A DNA stretch of 55,442 nt, from contig CANQIC010000009.1 in the NCBI GenBank assembly GCA_947623865.1, forward strand, positions 1 to 55,442. The letters run 5' to 3'. A model generated the notes under the pieces. That model saw only the letters and a list, made by a program, of their open reading frames with translations. It was not told the origin of the DNA and did no database searches. Position numbers and translations under genes: made by a program. Positions 38,055 to 47,299 of this stretch are shown in pieces; positions within the stretch are counted from its first letter, which is position 1, and every line of letters starts with the position of its first letter. The stretch comes from an uncultured Clostridia bacterium. Its GTDB lineage: Bacteria; Bacillota; Clostridia; TANB77; CAG-508.

Positions 38055-39056
38055 TTAAAATATTCTCATTATCTCATTATATTTAGGAATCAAACCTTCT
38101 TTTCTATCTACTAGACTAGGTTTTACTTGAAATATTCCTGGAAAGCAATTTCCTTCAACTATAACTGGTCCATCTTCTGATATTGCAACATCCCATCCAA
38201 CATATGCAATTTCTGGTATTACTTTTGCACACTCTTTAACCAATTCTATAGCTTCTTTAAACATAGGAACCTTAAAACCTACAATTTTATGATTTGAAAT
38301 AGGGTGAGTAGAGTATATATTATCGTTTTTATCAATTGCCTCTACATAAACATCACCTAAATCACTTACATAAGTATACATTCCACCACTTGAAAAGTTG
38401 TCTACAACTCCACCATTACCAATTTTTAAAACAGCTTGTAAAAAATATGATTTTCCATTTTTATAAAAAGTAAACATTCTCATAGTATTTACAGACTTAT
38501 CATATAAAACATTCATATCCTTGTTTTGTTTTATACATTCTTCAATCAACAATTGTCCATTATTAATTAAGTTGTTATATAATTCCTTACAGTTTAAGTC
38601 ATCTGAATATACAAATTTTTCAATTCCATGTCCACCTTCATCGTTTATAGGTTTTACAATAATTGATTTATTATCTTTTATAAACTTTTCAAATTCAGAA
38701 TAATTATTATCATCTAAGACCATCCAATTACGCTTTAAATATTTATTAAATATAGAATTAAATTCTGCCTTATTTTCAAATTTATGAAAGCTAGATTTAT
38801 CATTAAATTTTTTTATAATTTCATTATTTTTACCTCTAGTTAAATATGTTTTTCTTTCTTGTGTATTTAAGTTATAAAACTCAAATTCTTGATAATCATA
38901 ATATCCAGCTTGATATTTAATTCCACATCTAATCATATCTATAAGTATTATAGCCATATTTTTTTTAGTTTTTTTAGATATTGCTTTTGCAATTCTAAAC
39001 ATATTTCTGTAATCCATTTTAATAATACGTTTAAATAAATACTTAATTTTTCCCAT
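38055..39056 (-). CDS. ATP-grasp enzyme, sugar-transfer-associated type
   Basis: 333 residues from ATG 39056 (an ATG four codons upstream has no better RBS). Motifs: IIVKPINDEGGHGIEKF (about 134-150, ATP-binding lysine and glycine loop), LLIEECIKQNKDM, SVNTMRMFTFYKNGK, VVDNFSSGGMYTYV, and metal-binding GPVIVEGNCFPG near 305-316. This order matches the sugar-transfer-associated ATP-grasp group, which forms amide or ester links in cell-surface polymers. The substrate is unknown. It converges with the small RNA candidate. No in-frame CGG. Confidence 0.7.
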   Translation of the reverse strand: MGKIKYLFKRIIKMDYRNMFRIAKAISKKTKKNMAIILIDMIRCGIKYQAGYYDYQEFEFYNLNTQERKTYLTRGKNNEIIKKFNDKSSFHKFENKAEFNSIFNKYLKRNWMVLDDNNYSEFEKFIKDNKSIIVKPINDEGGHGIEKFVYSDDLNCKELYNNLINNGQLLIEECIKQNKDMNVLYDKSVNTMRMFTFYKNGKSYFLQAVLKIGNGGVVDNFSSGGMYTYVSDLGDVYVEAIDKNDNIYSTHPISNHKIVGFKVPMFKEAIELVKECAKVIPEIAYVGWDVAISEDGPVIVEGNCFPGIFQVKPSLVDRKEGLIPKYNEIMRIF

Positions 39057-39111
39057 TAATATCACCATAAAACATTATACCACAAAATATGCTAATTTCC
39101 ACATTATTCAT

Positions 39112-39234
39112 AAAATAAATTGTTGTTTGTTTAATGTTCGGAAAATTCAGGACAGTCCCAAAAATCCCCAAAATTGGTGATTTTTAGGGACAGTCCCTAG
39201 GATTTTCCTCTCACAAACAAATTACAATTTATCT
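39112..39234. repeat. MITE-like palindromic element, copy C
   Basis: Ends ATAAATTGTTGTTTGTTT and AACAAATTACAATTTAT. Inner hairpin GGGACAGTCCC-type arms. ATGTTCGGAAAATTCAGGAC is the inverse of part of copy A. No gene within. Confidence 0.7.
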
Positions 39235-39295
39235 TTTAAATTTTCTTGCACATTATTACTTATTAATAGTATAATACAAATCAAGGAGGATATAT

Positions 39296-40181
39296 ATGTT
39301 AGAAAAGGTATATTTTGATTTGGAAGATAATGTAGAATTAGTTCGGTCTATTACAAAAACCAGATAAAAATTTAGATACAGATGAAGTAGTAATATCAAT
39401 ACATGGAATGCAAAGCAATTGCTTTAAAAAAAGAGAAGATATACTTGCAAAAAAAATTAATGAAACAGGGATAGCATATTTTGCATTTAATAATAGAGGG
39501 ACAGAAATTATGTGTTATACAAAAAAGACAGATGGAACAAAAATTTTAAATGGTGGATGTGCATATGAAGATGTTTTAGATAGTTATTATGATATTAAAG
39601 GTGCAATAAATAAAATGATAGAATTAGGATATACAAAAATACATCTTCAAGGTCATAGCTTAGGGTGTACAAAAATAGTATATACATATAACAAATTGAA
39701 AAAAGAAAAAGATAGTATACTAAAAAATGTTAAATCAATTATTTTACTATCACTAGTAGATTTAATAGATTTACAGAAATCTGATTTAGGGATAGATAAA
39801 TATAATAAAATGTTAAAATTAGCAATTGAAAAAGAGAAAAATAATGAAGAAATGGATTTAATGCCTAGAGATTCATTTGATCATCCTATAAGTGTAAAAT
39901 CATATTTAAGGTACTATAGAGACAATCAGGATATAGATTTTGCAAGATTTAGCGACAAGGAATATGATTTCAAAGAATTAAACAATATAAATATTCCTTT
40001 ATTCTTAAGATGGGGTGAAAAAGATTTAGTAATACAAAATTTAAACGAACTATTAGAATTTTTGAAAGAAAAAATAAACAACAACAACTTGAATATTGGT
40101 TATATAAAAGATACTGATCATGGATATACAAATAAAGAAGAAATTTTAGGAGAAGAAATAGTAGAATTTCTTGCAAAATAA
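39296..40181 (+). CDS. alpha/beta hydrolase, joined across a CGG +1 site
   Basis: 294 residues when joined, starting MLEKVYFDLEDNVELVGLLQKPD at ATG 39296 with aaggagg 7 bases before it. The shift is at codon 17. Oxyanion region ISIHGMQSN (about 33-41), nucleophile elbow IHLQGHSLGCTK (GxSxG, Ser about 121), Asp in LRWGEKDLVI and His in DTDHGYTN form the catalytic triad. A soluble serine hydrolase or esterase of unknown substrate. Without the shift the first frame ends 7 codons later and no RBS supports an internal start, so translation must pass the CGG. Confidence 0.82.
39344..39347 (+). other. CGG-T +1 recoding site in alpha/beta hydrolase
   Basis: P-site GTT. Gives Gly17 in NVELVGLLQKP, the usual beta-hairpin glycine near the start of this fold. 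The RBS-linked ATG is 48 bases upstream in the other frame. Confidence 0.9.
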
Positions 40182-40207
40182 AATTAATAGTGATAAAATA
40201 AATTAAG

Positions 40208-40330
40208 TTGAAAGGGAGTAGCTTAAAAATTACTAATCAACAATCTCGTTTTATACTGGTTAGTAAACCTAAAAAGGTAAGCAAGACTTTTAAAGGAGCA
40301 TTTTTTTGTTTCTTTAAGAGTCTTAATTTG
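40208..40330 (+). promoter_or_regulatory. yybP-ykoY (Mn2+) riboswitch with terminator
   Basis: AAAGGGAGTAGCTT at the 5' side, the AATCAACAATCTCG loop, paired TTACTAAT / GGTTAGTAA arms, an AACCT/AGGT hairpin, then AGCAAGACTTTT match the yybP-ykoY motif (GGGAGUAGC ... AGCAAGACC). An attenuator hairpin AAGACTTTTAAAG / CTTTAAGAGTCTT overlaps the 3' part. Manganese binding would favour expression of the genes after it, by family knowledge. Confidence 0.82.
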
Positions 40331-40344
40331 TATAAGGAGTATAG

Positions 40345-41127
40345 ATGAAATATATAAATAATAAAGAAAAATTAGATCAGTTTAGAGAATCAAATAATTT
40401 TTTTGCAATAATAGATTTTGATAGAACTCTAACTACAGGAGCAAGTGATGCTTCAATGGGAATAATACCAACATTTTTAGGAGGAGAATGTCTAAAAGAA
40501 AGACTAAAAACCTATGAATATTATAGGCCTTTGGAATTAGATTATACAATAGATGAAAAAGAAAAAAGAAATATTATGAAAAAGTGGGCTAATACTACTT
40601 TTACACTTTTATCTAAATATTTAACTTCAGAAGAAATAATAGAAAATTCATTAGAAAATGCAAATTTACATTTAAGAATTGGTGTAAAAAACTTTTTGAA
40701 GGATATGTATGAAAAAAGCATACCACTAGTTATAATGTCAGCTGGTGTTGGGAATCTAATTAAAAGATTTTTAGAAAAACAAGGAGTACTGTATGACAAT
40801 ATAATATTAATTAGCAATTTCTTTGAGTTTAAAGGAGATAAGTCATATATAAATACTGAAAAAATAATTGCATCATCAAACAAAGACTATTCAAGAATAC
40901 CAGAGGAAACAAGGAAGGTCTTAGATAAAAAAGAACATATTTTGCTTTGTGGAGATATAGTAGAAGATATCAAAATGGTAAATAGTAATCAAAGAGATAA
41001 AACTTTAGCAATTGGTTTCCTTGACCATAACATAGAAGAAAATTTAGATATATATAACAATAATTTCGATATTGTACTTGCAGATAATGAAACATTTGAT
41101 ACAGTTAAAGAAATATTAAGTTTTTGA
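40345..41127 (+). CDS. HAD phosphatase, pyrimidine 5'-nucleotidase (UMPH-1) like
   Basis: 260 residues. HAD motif I FFAIIDFDRTLT (about 21-32; nucleophile D), motif II VIMSAGVG (about 132-139) and motif IV LLCGDIVEDIKM (about 206-217). The C1 cap helical insert resembles UMPH-1 5'-nucleotidases. It would dephosphorylate a small phosphate ester in the cytoplasm. It is the first gene behind the Mn2+ riboswitch, in line with a metal-dependent enzyme whose level follows metal supply. RBS aaggag before ATG 40345. Confidence 0.72.
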   Translation: MKYINNKEKLDQFRESNNFFAIIDFDRTLTTGASDASMGIIPTFLGGECLKERLKTYEYYRPLELDYTIDEKEKRNIMKKWANTTFTLLSKYLTSEEIIENSLENANLHLRIGVKNFLKDMYEKSIPLVIMSAGVGNLIKRFLEKQGVLYDNIILISNFFEFKGDKSYINTEKIIASSNKDYSRIPEETRKVLDKKEHILLCGDIVEDIKMVNSNQRDKTLAIGFLDHNIEENLDIYNNNFDIVLADNETFDTVKEILSF

Positions 41128-41254
41128 ATGCAAGGACATTGTCGGTGAGAAATACTTGTTAGAATGACCTAACTGCACCCATAAATGAAAAGTAAAGAGT
41201 AAAAAATGAATAGTACAAAATTTGCTTTAACAAATTTTGAAGGAGGAAAAAGTT
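41128..41254. other. intergenic gap with dispersed repeat
   Basis: Holds AATGAAAAGTAAAGAGTAAAAAATGAA, kin to repeats near 34617 and 13360, and an RBS ggagg for the ATPase. No promoter or terminator is convincing, so the ATPase may be read from the riboswitch leader. Confidence 0.4.
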
Positions 41255-43954
41255 ATGAAAACAAATTGGTTCAACCAAACAGTAGATGAGACAATATCTA
41301 ATTTAAAAACGGATATAGAAATAGGTTTATCTACTGAAGAAGTTAAAAAAAGACAAGAAAAATATGGACTAAATGAATTGAAAGCAAAAAAGAAAAAGAG
41401 CTTAATTGTAAAATTCTTAGAACAATTTAAAGATTTTATGATAATAGTTTTAATTATTTCTGCAATTATCTCAGGAGTAGTTGGAGTAGCTGAAGGAGAA
41501 GGAATTACAGATACAATTATTATATTAGTAGTTGTAATTGTAAATGCAATAATAGGAGTAGCACAAGAGAATAAAGCAGAAAAGTCTTTAGAAGCCCTTC
41601 AAAAATTAAGTAGTCATGTTGCTAAAATAATGAGAAATGGAAAATTAGAAGTTATTCCATCAAGAGAACTTGTACCAGGTGATATTGTAATATTAGATAC
41701 AGGTGATTATGTACCTGCTGATTTAAGAATAATAGAAGCTGTAAACTTAAAATCTCAAGAAGCAGCATTAACAGGTGAATCTGTTCCAGTAGAAAAAATG
41801 TCAGATAAAATAGATGATAATAAAATAGGAATTGGAGATAGAATAAATATGCTATTTTCTTCTAGCTTAATTACATATGGTAGAGGAAAAGCAATTGTTG
41901 TTGAAACTGGAATGAATACAGAAGTAGGAAAAATTGCAGATATAATAAATACTGCCGAAGACCAAGGAACACCGCTTCAACAAAAATTAAATAAACTTGG
42001 AAAAACATTAGGAATTGTAGCATTAGTAATTTGTGCAGTAATATTTGGAGTAGGACTTTTATATGGTAAAGATCCAATACATATGTTCATGACAGCTGTT
42101 AGTTTAGCAGTTGCAGCAATTCCAGAAGGACTACCAGCAGTATTTACAATAGTACTTGCAATTGGAGTACAAAGAATGGTAAAAAGGAATGCTATTGTTA
42201 AAAAACTACCAGCAGTAGAAACATTAGGTAGTGCATCAGTTATATGTTCTGATAAAACAGGAACACTAACTCAAAACAAGATGACAGTAGAAAAAGTATT
42301 CTGTGACGGTGCGTTAGTAAATTTAGAAGATTCAAAGGAAATGATAGATATTAAAAAACTTGTATATGCAAGTATGCTATGTAATGACACAAAAATATCT
42401 GATAACCAAGAACTTACAGGTGATCCAACAGAAACAGCATTAGTAGATATGGCTTTTAAATTGGATTTTGACCCATCAGTATATGGAATGTTCCCAAGAG
42501 TATCAGAAATACCTTTTGATTCAGACAGAAAGCTAATGACAACAGTGCACGAAGAAGATGGTAAGTATGTAGTATATACAAAAGGTGGAGTAGATGAACT
42601 TTTATCAATTTGTAATTCATACATATTAGAAGGAGATATAAAACAAGATTTAAATGAATATAAAGAAATAATTAGAAAATACAATATGGAAATGGCAAAA
42701 AATGCTTTAAGAGTTTTAGCAATGGGTTACAAAATATTAGATCATAAACCTACAGCAGAAGATAAAGTAAATTTAGAATCTGGATTAACATACATTGGTA
42801 TGGTTGGTATGATAGATCCACCAAGGTTAGAAGTAAAAGATGCAGTAGCAAAATGTAAATCAGCTGGAATAAAAACGGTAATGATTACAGGAGACCACAA
42901 AATTACAGCAACAGCAATAGCAAAAAGTTTAGGAATATTAGAGGACGAGTCAGAAGCAATAACAGGAACAGAGTTAGAAGAAATGAGCGATGAAGATTTA
43001 ATTAAAAATGTAAGGAAATATTCTGTTTATGCTAGAGTATCACCAGAACACAAAGTAAGAATAGTAAAAGCATGGCAAGCAAATGGAGAAATAGTTGCAA
43101 TGACTGGTGACGGAGTAAATGATGCACCATCACTTAAAATTGCAGATATAGGTTGTGCTATGGGAATAGTTGGAACTGACGTATCAAAAGAAGCAGCAGA
43201 TGTAATTTTAACAGATGATAATTTTGCAACAGTAGTATCAGCAGTAGAAGAAGGAAGAAGAATATATGATAATATATTAAAAGCAATACAATTTTTATTA
43301 TCAAGTAATATAGGAGAAATAGTAGTATTATTTGTAGCAATATTAATAACACCACTTTTATCAAAAGCATTTAATATTGATATAACTTTAATAGAAACAT
43401 TACTTCCAATACATATATTATGGATTAATTTAGTAACAGATTCACTTCCAGCATTAGCACTTGCAGTTGATCCTGCAGCAAAAGATGTAATGGAAAGAAA
43501 ACCACAAAAAAATAAAAAAGGAATATTTACAAAAGGAATGACATGGAGAATAGTATATCAAGGGATAATGATAGGTTTAATTACGCTTGTAGCATTCGTA
43601 ATAGGACTTACAACTCCAGGTGAAACGCCAGAAATGAAAGTGAAAATCGGACAAACAATGGCATTCTATGTATTAGCACTTTCAGAGTTAGTTCATGTAT
43701 ACAATGTAAGAGATAATAAAAGATCAATATTCAAAACAGGAATATTTAATAATAGTAAATTAATACTTGCAACTGTAGTATCAGCAGGATTGATGTTTGT
43801 ATTACTAGTATCACAAGTATTAAGAGATATATTTAGTTTAGTAACATTACCAACAATGCATATGGTAGAAATAGTTCTGCTAGTATTTGCACCAGTAGTA
43901 ATCGTAGAATTATTAAAACTACTTAAAATAAATACAACTAAGGATGAAGTTTAA
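41255..43954 (+). CDS. Ca2+/Mn2+ P-type ATPase (intact paralogue)
   Basis: 899 residues in one frame. SQEAALTGESVPVEK actuator loop, helix PEGLPAVFT, SDKTGTLTQNKMT (Asp333), KGGVDELL, MITGDHK, GDGVNDAPSL, AMGIVGTDVSKEA and C-terminal helices. This is a P2A cation pump at the membrane. Downstream position behind a yybP-ykoY riboswitch suggests Mn2+ or Ca2+ export, as with other ATPases under that riboswitch. ATG 41255 follows aaggagg. It has no in-frame CGG, whereas its paralogue at 9249 has five, so the pair gives an internal comparison. Confidence 0.9.
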   Translation: MKTNWFNQTVDETISNLKTDIEIGLSTEEVKKRQEKYGLNELKAKKKKSLIVKFLEQFKDFMIIVLIISAIISGVVGVAEGEGITDTIIILVVVIVNAIIGVAQENKAEKSLEALQKLSSHVAKIMRNGKLEVIPSRELVPGDIVILDTGDYVPADLRIIEAVNLKSQEAALTGESVPVEKMSDKIDDNKIGIGDRINMLFSSSLITYGRGKAIVVETGMNTEVGKIADIINTAEDQGTPLQQKLNKLGKTLGIVALVICAVIFGVGLLYGKDPIHMFMTAVSLAVAAIPEGLPAVFTIVLAIGVQRMVKRNAIVKKLPAVETLGSASVICSDKTGTLTQNKMTVEKVFCDGALVNLEDSKEMIDIKKLVYASMLCNDTKISDNQELTGDPTETALVDMAFKLDFDPSVYGMFPRVSEIPFDSDRKLMTTVHEEDGKYVVYTKGGVDELLSICNSYILEGDIKQDLNEYKEIIRKYNMEMAKNALRVLAMGYKILDHKPTAEDKVNLESGLTYIGMVGMIDPPRLEVKDAVAKCKSAGIKTVMITGDHKITATAIAKSLGILEDESEAITGTELEEMSDEDLIKNVRKYSVYARVSPEHKVRIVKAWQANGEIVAMTGDGVNDAPSLKIADIGCAMGIVGTDVSKEAADVILTDDNFATVVSAVEEGRRIYDNILKAIQFLLSSNIGEIVVLFVAILITPLLSKAFNIDITLIETLLPIHILWINLVTDSLPALALAVDPAAKDVMERKPQKNKKGIFTKGMTWRIVYQGIMIGLITLVAFVIGLTTPGETPEMKVKIGQTMAFYVLALSELVHVYNVRDNKRSIFKTGIFNNSKLILATVVSAGLMFVLLVSQVLRDIFSLVTLPTMHMVEIVLLVFAPVVIVELLKLLKINTTKDEV

Positions 43955-43966
43955 TAAGGAGAGTCC

Positions 43967-43988
43967 CTATGCGACATTTTGTCGCATT
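43967..43988. terminator. hairpin after ATPase
   Basis: Perfect ATGCGACA / TGTCGCAT arms around TTT. Weak T tail. Confidence 0.55.
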
Positions 43989-44043
43989 TGGAACACATCT
44001 TCATCAGTTTTTATTGAAGATGATAAATTTTAATAAAAAGCAC

Positions 44044-44072
44044 TTGACAGAGATATACTAAAATGCTAAAAT
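44044..44072 (+). promoter_or_regulatory. tRNA-Leu promoter
   Basis: -35 TTGACA (44044-44049), 17-base spacer, -10 TAAAAT (44067-44072). Confidence 0.8.
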
Positions 44073-44091
44073 AAATTTTGTTAGTAAATAT

Positions 44092-44175
44092 GCGGATGTG
44101 GCGGAACTGGCAGACGCGCTGGTCTTAGGAACCAGTGCCAACGGCGTGGAGGTTCGAGTCCTCTCATCCGCACCA
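44092..44175 (+). tRNA. tRNA-Leu(UAG), attL of the mobile element
   Basis: 84 nt, acceptor GCGGATG pairs with CATCCGC, long variable arm, anticodon loop CTTAGGA gives UAG, CCA encoded. Its last 52 bases recur at 54140, so the element restored this gene on insertion. Confidence 0.95.
44124..44175 (+). repeat. attL core, 52-bp direct repeat
   Basis: Identical to 54140-54191, begins cttaggaaccag and ends at CCA. Confidence 0.95.
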
Positions 44176-44224
44176 TATAAGGTTTTTGAACCTTATGAGA
44201 AATTGAATAGATAGAAAACTTGAT

Positions 44225-44264
44225 TATTTTTCTAACAAATTTAATCAAATTTTCTAACACTTTT
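44225..44264 (+). repeat. left-end integrase arm-site candidate
   Basis: TTTTTCTAACAAA and TTTTCTAACACTTTT spaced within 40 bases. A nearly identical block in the same orientation lies at 53952-53991 near the right end. Confidence 0.65.
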
Positions 44265-44277
44265 GAAATAGTTGTTG

Positions 44278-45873
44278 TTAATTTTGGACGGTTGCAACAA
44301 CTTTTTCTATGTCTTGTAACTGGTTGCAATTATCTACATCTTCATAGATATTATTTAAAGTTTCATCTTTCATCTCATAAATTTCATTTTCGTTGTAGTT
44401 TACTAAAATATATTGAAACTTAGCCATTAACACTTGTGCTGACACCTCTTTATTTGTTTCATCCATATGAGTATAAATCATAGTAGTTTGAATATTAGAG
44501 TGTCCAAGCCAAATTTGTATATCTTTAACTGGTACTTTGTTTTGTATTAGTAATGTTGCACACGAATGCCTTAAATCGTGTAAACGTATTCTTTTTAACT
44601 CATTATCTTCTAGTATTTTTGAAAATGTATGACTTAAATAGCCGGGTTTCATAAGTTCGCCATTTGGCATTAAACATACATAATCTTTATATTCGTTGTT
44701 ATATGTATTACCAAATATCTTTTTATATTCTGCATAGATGTCTTTATATTCTAGTAATAAATCTTCTATAAAGTTAAATAATGGTAATGTTCTATAAGAT
44801 GACTGCGATTTTGTTTTATCTTTAAAAACAAATTGTGTTTTACCATTTATTTTAAATCTTTGAACAGTATGTCTTATAGTAATTGTTTTTCTTGTAAAAT
44901 CAATAGCATCCCATTTTAAACCTAAAACTTCTTCACGTCTTAACCCATAAACTGATGCAAGTATTACTTCAAGCCTAATGGTTGTTTCTTTTACTACTTC
45001 AAATAGATGTAATAATTCATCGTGTTTATAAAAATTACCTATATATTGGTCTGACTTAATTGGTTTTAAATTATTAATAAAATTGTATTCAAACAGTTCT
45101 TGTTCAACTGCTCTTGTAAATACACAAGACAAAATAGACCTATGATGCTTAACTGTGTTTGGTTTTAAACCCTCACTAAAAAGATGTTCAATATAATTAT
45201 AAATATCAGCAAGTGAAACATCTCTTAAAAGTAATTCTTCGTTTTCAAAATACGAAAGCATCCTACCATTGACGTGATCATAATAACCTTTATATGTACT
45301 TTTAGCGACTTGATTTTTGATAGAGTTTAGCCACTCTTTAATGTAATCGCTAAATAACATATCTCGGTAATGTCCCATTTTTCGAATTCTCTGTTCTCGT
45401 GCATCATCCGATAATTTATTAACCAAATCTGTAATAATTCTTTTAATTAAATGTGTATTAGGGTTTTGCATAATAATGTTCATTAAAGAATTTATCATTT
45501 CTTCTTTTGATGTGTTGTACCAAGCAGATAAACATTTGGTAATAATTAGTTCTTCTTCACTAGATAGAGAAGTGTTATTTAGGTTAAGTATGTTTGCTTT
45601 ATTATTTTCATTATTTTTAGCTAATAAAGTTAGTTGATTAGATTTATTTTCTTCTAATAATTGTTCAGCTGTCTTTTTGTTGTCTATAAACGAATTTTTA
45701 TTATAAATCATACGAATATCGGACAATATTTTTTCAGCTTTTATTTGATTAAGTTTCTTTCCGTCAGCTAATACTGTCGTAGGTATCCATTTTTGATTTC
45801 TGATATTATTTGGGTATACATTTAATACAACATAATAAACAAGACCTTTTATTTGTAAGCTACCTGTTACCAA
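44278..45873 (-). CDS. int: tyrosine recombinase / integrase
   Basis: 531 residues from TTG 45873 with aaaggagg before it. N-terminal Arm-type and SAM-like core-binding parts (about 170-280: DYIKEWLNSIKNQVAKSTYKGYYDHV), then the catalytic domain: Arg in ASVYGLRREEVLGLKWDAID (about 310), HDLRHSCATLLIQN (HxxR, about 435) and GHSNIQTTMIYTH with the nucleophile Tyr (about 468). It inserts and removes the element at the tRNA-Leu site. It sits next to attL, reading towards it. An N-terminal extension of about 150 residues is longer than in most relatives. Confidence 0.93.
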   Translation of the reverse strand: MVTGSLQIKGLVYYVVLNVYPNNIRNQKWIPTTVLADGKKLNQIKAEKILSDIRMIYNKNSFIDNKKTAEQLLEENKSNQLTLLAKNNENNKANILNLNNTSLSSEEELIITKCLSAWYNTSKEEMINSLMNIIMQNPNTHLIKRIITDLVNKLSDDAREQRIRKMGHYRDMLFSDYIKEWLNSIKNQVAKSTYKGYYDHVNGRMLSYFENEELLLRDVSLADIYNYIEHLFSEGLKPNTVKHHRSILSCVFTRAVEQELFEYNFINNLKPIKSDQYIGNFYKHDELLHLFEVVKETTIRLEVILASVYGLRREEVLGLKWDAIDFTRKTITIRHTVQRFKINGKTQFVFKDKTKSQSSYRTLPLFNFIEDLLLEYKDIYAEYKKIFGNTYNNEYKDYVCLMPNGELMKPGYLSHTFSKILEDNELKRIRLHDLRHSCATLLIQNKVPVKDIQIWLGHSNIQTTMIYTHMDETNKEVSAQVLMAKFQYILVNYNENEIYEMKDETLNNIYEDVDNCNQLQDIEKVVATVQN

Positions 45874-45945
45874 TGTTCCTCCTTTCTGTACAACAGATAC
45901 TTACCTATAGTATAAATGAATTATAACATAGGTAGGTAAATATTG

Positions 45946-46152
45946 CTAGTCATTTTTATTTATTAAATAACTAATTACATCAATTTTTAAAATTTTATAA
46001 TCTCTGCCTATTTTAGTAGACCTAATTGTTTTATCTCTTAACAGTTTATAGCCAAGAGAAACACCTATATTACCGAGCATTTTTCTCATTTGCTTAAAAT
46101 TTACAACATCTGGGTAATTAGAAAACATTATTTTATAATTTTCATATAACAT
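45946..46152 (-). CDS. excisionase-like helix-turn-helix protein
   Basis: 68 residues: MLYENYKIMFSNYPDVVNFK then KMLGNIGVSLGYKLLRDKTIRSTKIGRDYKIL. The pattern of a short winged-helix (Y-LLRDKTI-KIGRDY-I) is that of small Xis or MerR-like DNA-binders of mobile elements (LlaII/Tn916 Xis type). Directly upstream of the integrase, so it probably steers excision. RBS aaggagga. Confidence 0.75.
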   Translation of the reverse strand: MLYENYKIMFSNYPDVVNFKQMRKMLGNIGVSLGYKLLRDKTIRSTKIGRDYKILKIDVISYLINKND

Positions 46153-46171
46153 TAATTTTCATCCTCCTTTT

Positions 46172-47263
46172 TTATTTTGATGCTTTATTGTCATAAAGAA
46201 AAGCAATTTTATTATTTACTTCTTCTTCAAAAGAAGTATTTTTTCTTAACAAGTATCTTTTAGTATCATTATACAAATTAGAAAATGCATCATCTATATT
46301 GTTTTGTTCTTTTCGTGCCGAATAAGATGTAATGTTACCTACGATACTAGGAACTAATATATTTACATCTAGTTCAATTTGTTTTTTCCTTTCAATAAGT
46401 CCAACAGAATTAAAATTGTTATATGCTTTTTGTATTTCTAACCAATTTTCATTAGTATTACAACGTTCAACTCTATTGTTTGTTCTATCTATTTTAATAA
46501 TAAATTTTGTAGTACAATATTTCCATAAATCTTGAAGGTGTTCAATAACGTCTTTCATAGTTGTAATATTAAATTTTCTTAAATATTCTGATTTTATTTC
46601 AAATTCAATATTCCATACATTATCAACATTCATAGAATTATTTTCCCATATTTCATAAAACCAAGTTTTATGTTTCATTTCTTGAATTTCTAAACTTTTA
46701 TTGTATATTCTGACATATATGTTCTTGCATCTTCTACTACCAAATGCTATGGCTTTAATATTATTTCCACCATAAAATACTTGTCTATTTTTAAAATCGC
46801 CTTTATAACTAATTTCATAGTCTGTTACTAGGTCGATATCGGAAATATGACAACATAAATCTAATCTAAATACCTTTTCATTAATAATATTTCCGAATGT
46901 TTCTACAACCCAGTTATATATAATACTCCAAGAATAAGATAAACCATAAGACCAAAGGTACTCTGAACTAATTCTTATTTGAATTGGTAAAAAATTTTTT
47001 AATTTTGATTTGAATTGAGCTATATTAATTTGAAAACCACTATTATGCAAAATATATGCATAACCTTTTGTACCATTGTTTGATAAATAAAATGACATAT
47101 CGTTAATATTAATTAAATGCCTATATGAAGAATTATCTACACAACGTAATTTTGATTTTTGTTTTTCTTTTTCCAAATACTCTATAACATCTTTTGCTTC
47201 TTGTTCGTAATTTTCTGTATCTACTAAAATACAAATAGTATCTATATTTGATATATAATTCAT
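46172..47263 (-). CDS. Rep_trans / MobT-like relaxase-replication initiator
   Basis: 363 residues. IQIRISSEYLWSYGLSYSWSIIYNWV, VFRLDLCCHISDIDL and KNIYVRIYNKSLEIQ, WNIEFEIKSEYLRKFNI are hallmarks of the rolling-circle Rep_trans family, which also includes MobT of Tn916-type elements. A tyrosine would nick DNA at the origin. Neighbours (integrase and xis on one side, FtsK-type coupling ATPase on the other) fit a role in transfer and circular replication. GC-rich inverted repeats just upstream (47310-47390) are the probable target. RBS aaggag. Confidence 0.8.
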   Translation of the reverse strand: MNYISNIDTICILVDTENYEQEAKDVIEYLEKEKQKSKLRCVDNSSYRHLININDMSFYLSNNGTKGYAYILHNSGFQINIAQFKSKLKNFLPIQIRISSEYLWSYGLSYSWSIIYNWVVETFGNIINEKVFRLDLCCHISDIDLVTDYEISYKGDFKNRQVFYGGNNIKAIAFGSRRCKNIYVRIYNKSLEIQEMKHKTWFYEIWENNSMNVDNVWNIEFEIKSEYLRKFNITTMKDVIEHLQDLWKYCTTKFIIKIDRTNNRVERCNTNENWLEIQKAYNNFNSVGLIERKKQIELDVNILVPSIVGNITSYSARKEQNNIDDAFSNLYNDTKRYLLRKNTSFEEEVNNKIAFLYDNKASK

Positions 47264-47299
47264 TATAAAAACTCCTTTCTAAAATTTGGTGTTGTATGG

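Noticed and set aside
40208..40330. T-box leader
   Set aside because: No AGGGTGG T-box sequence. The GGGAGTAGC and AGCAAGAC segments fit yybP-ykoY.
44081..44329. Frame over tRNA-Leu and the integrase 3' end
   Set aside because: It is an overlap of a tRNA and non-coding DNA; no RBS and no family.
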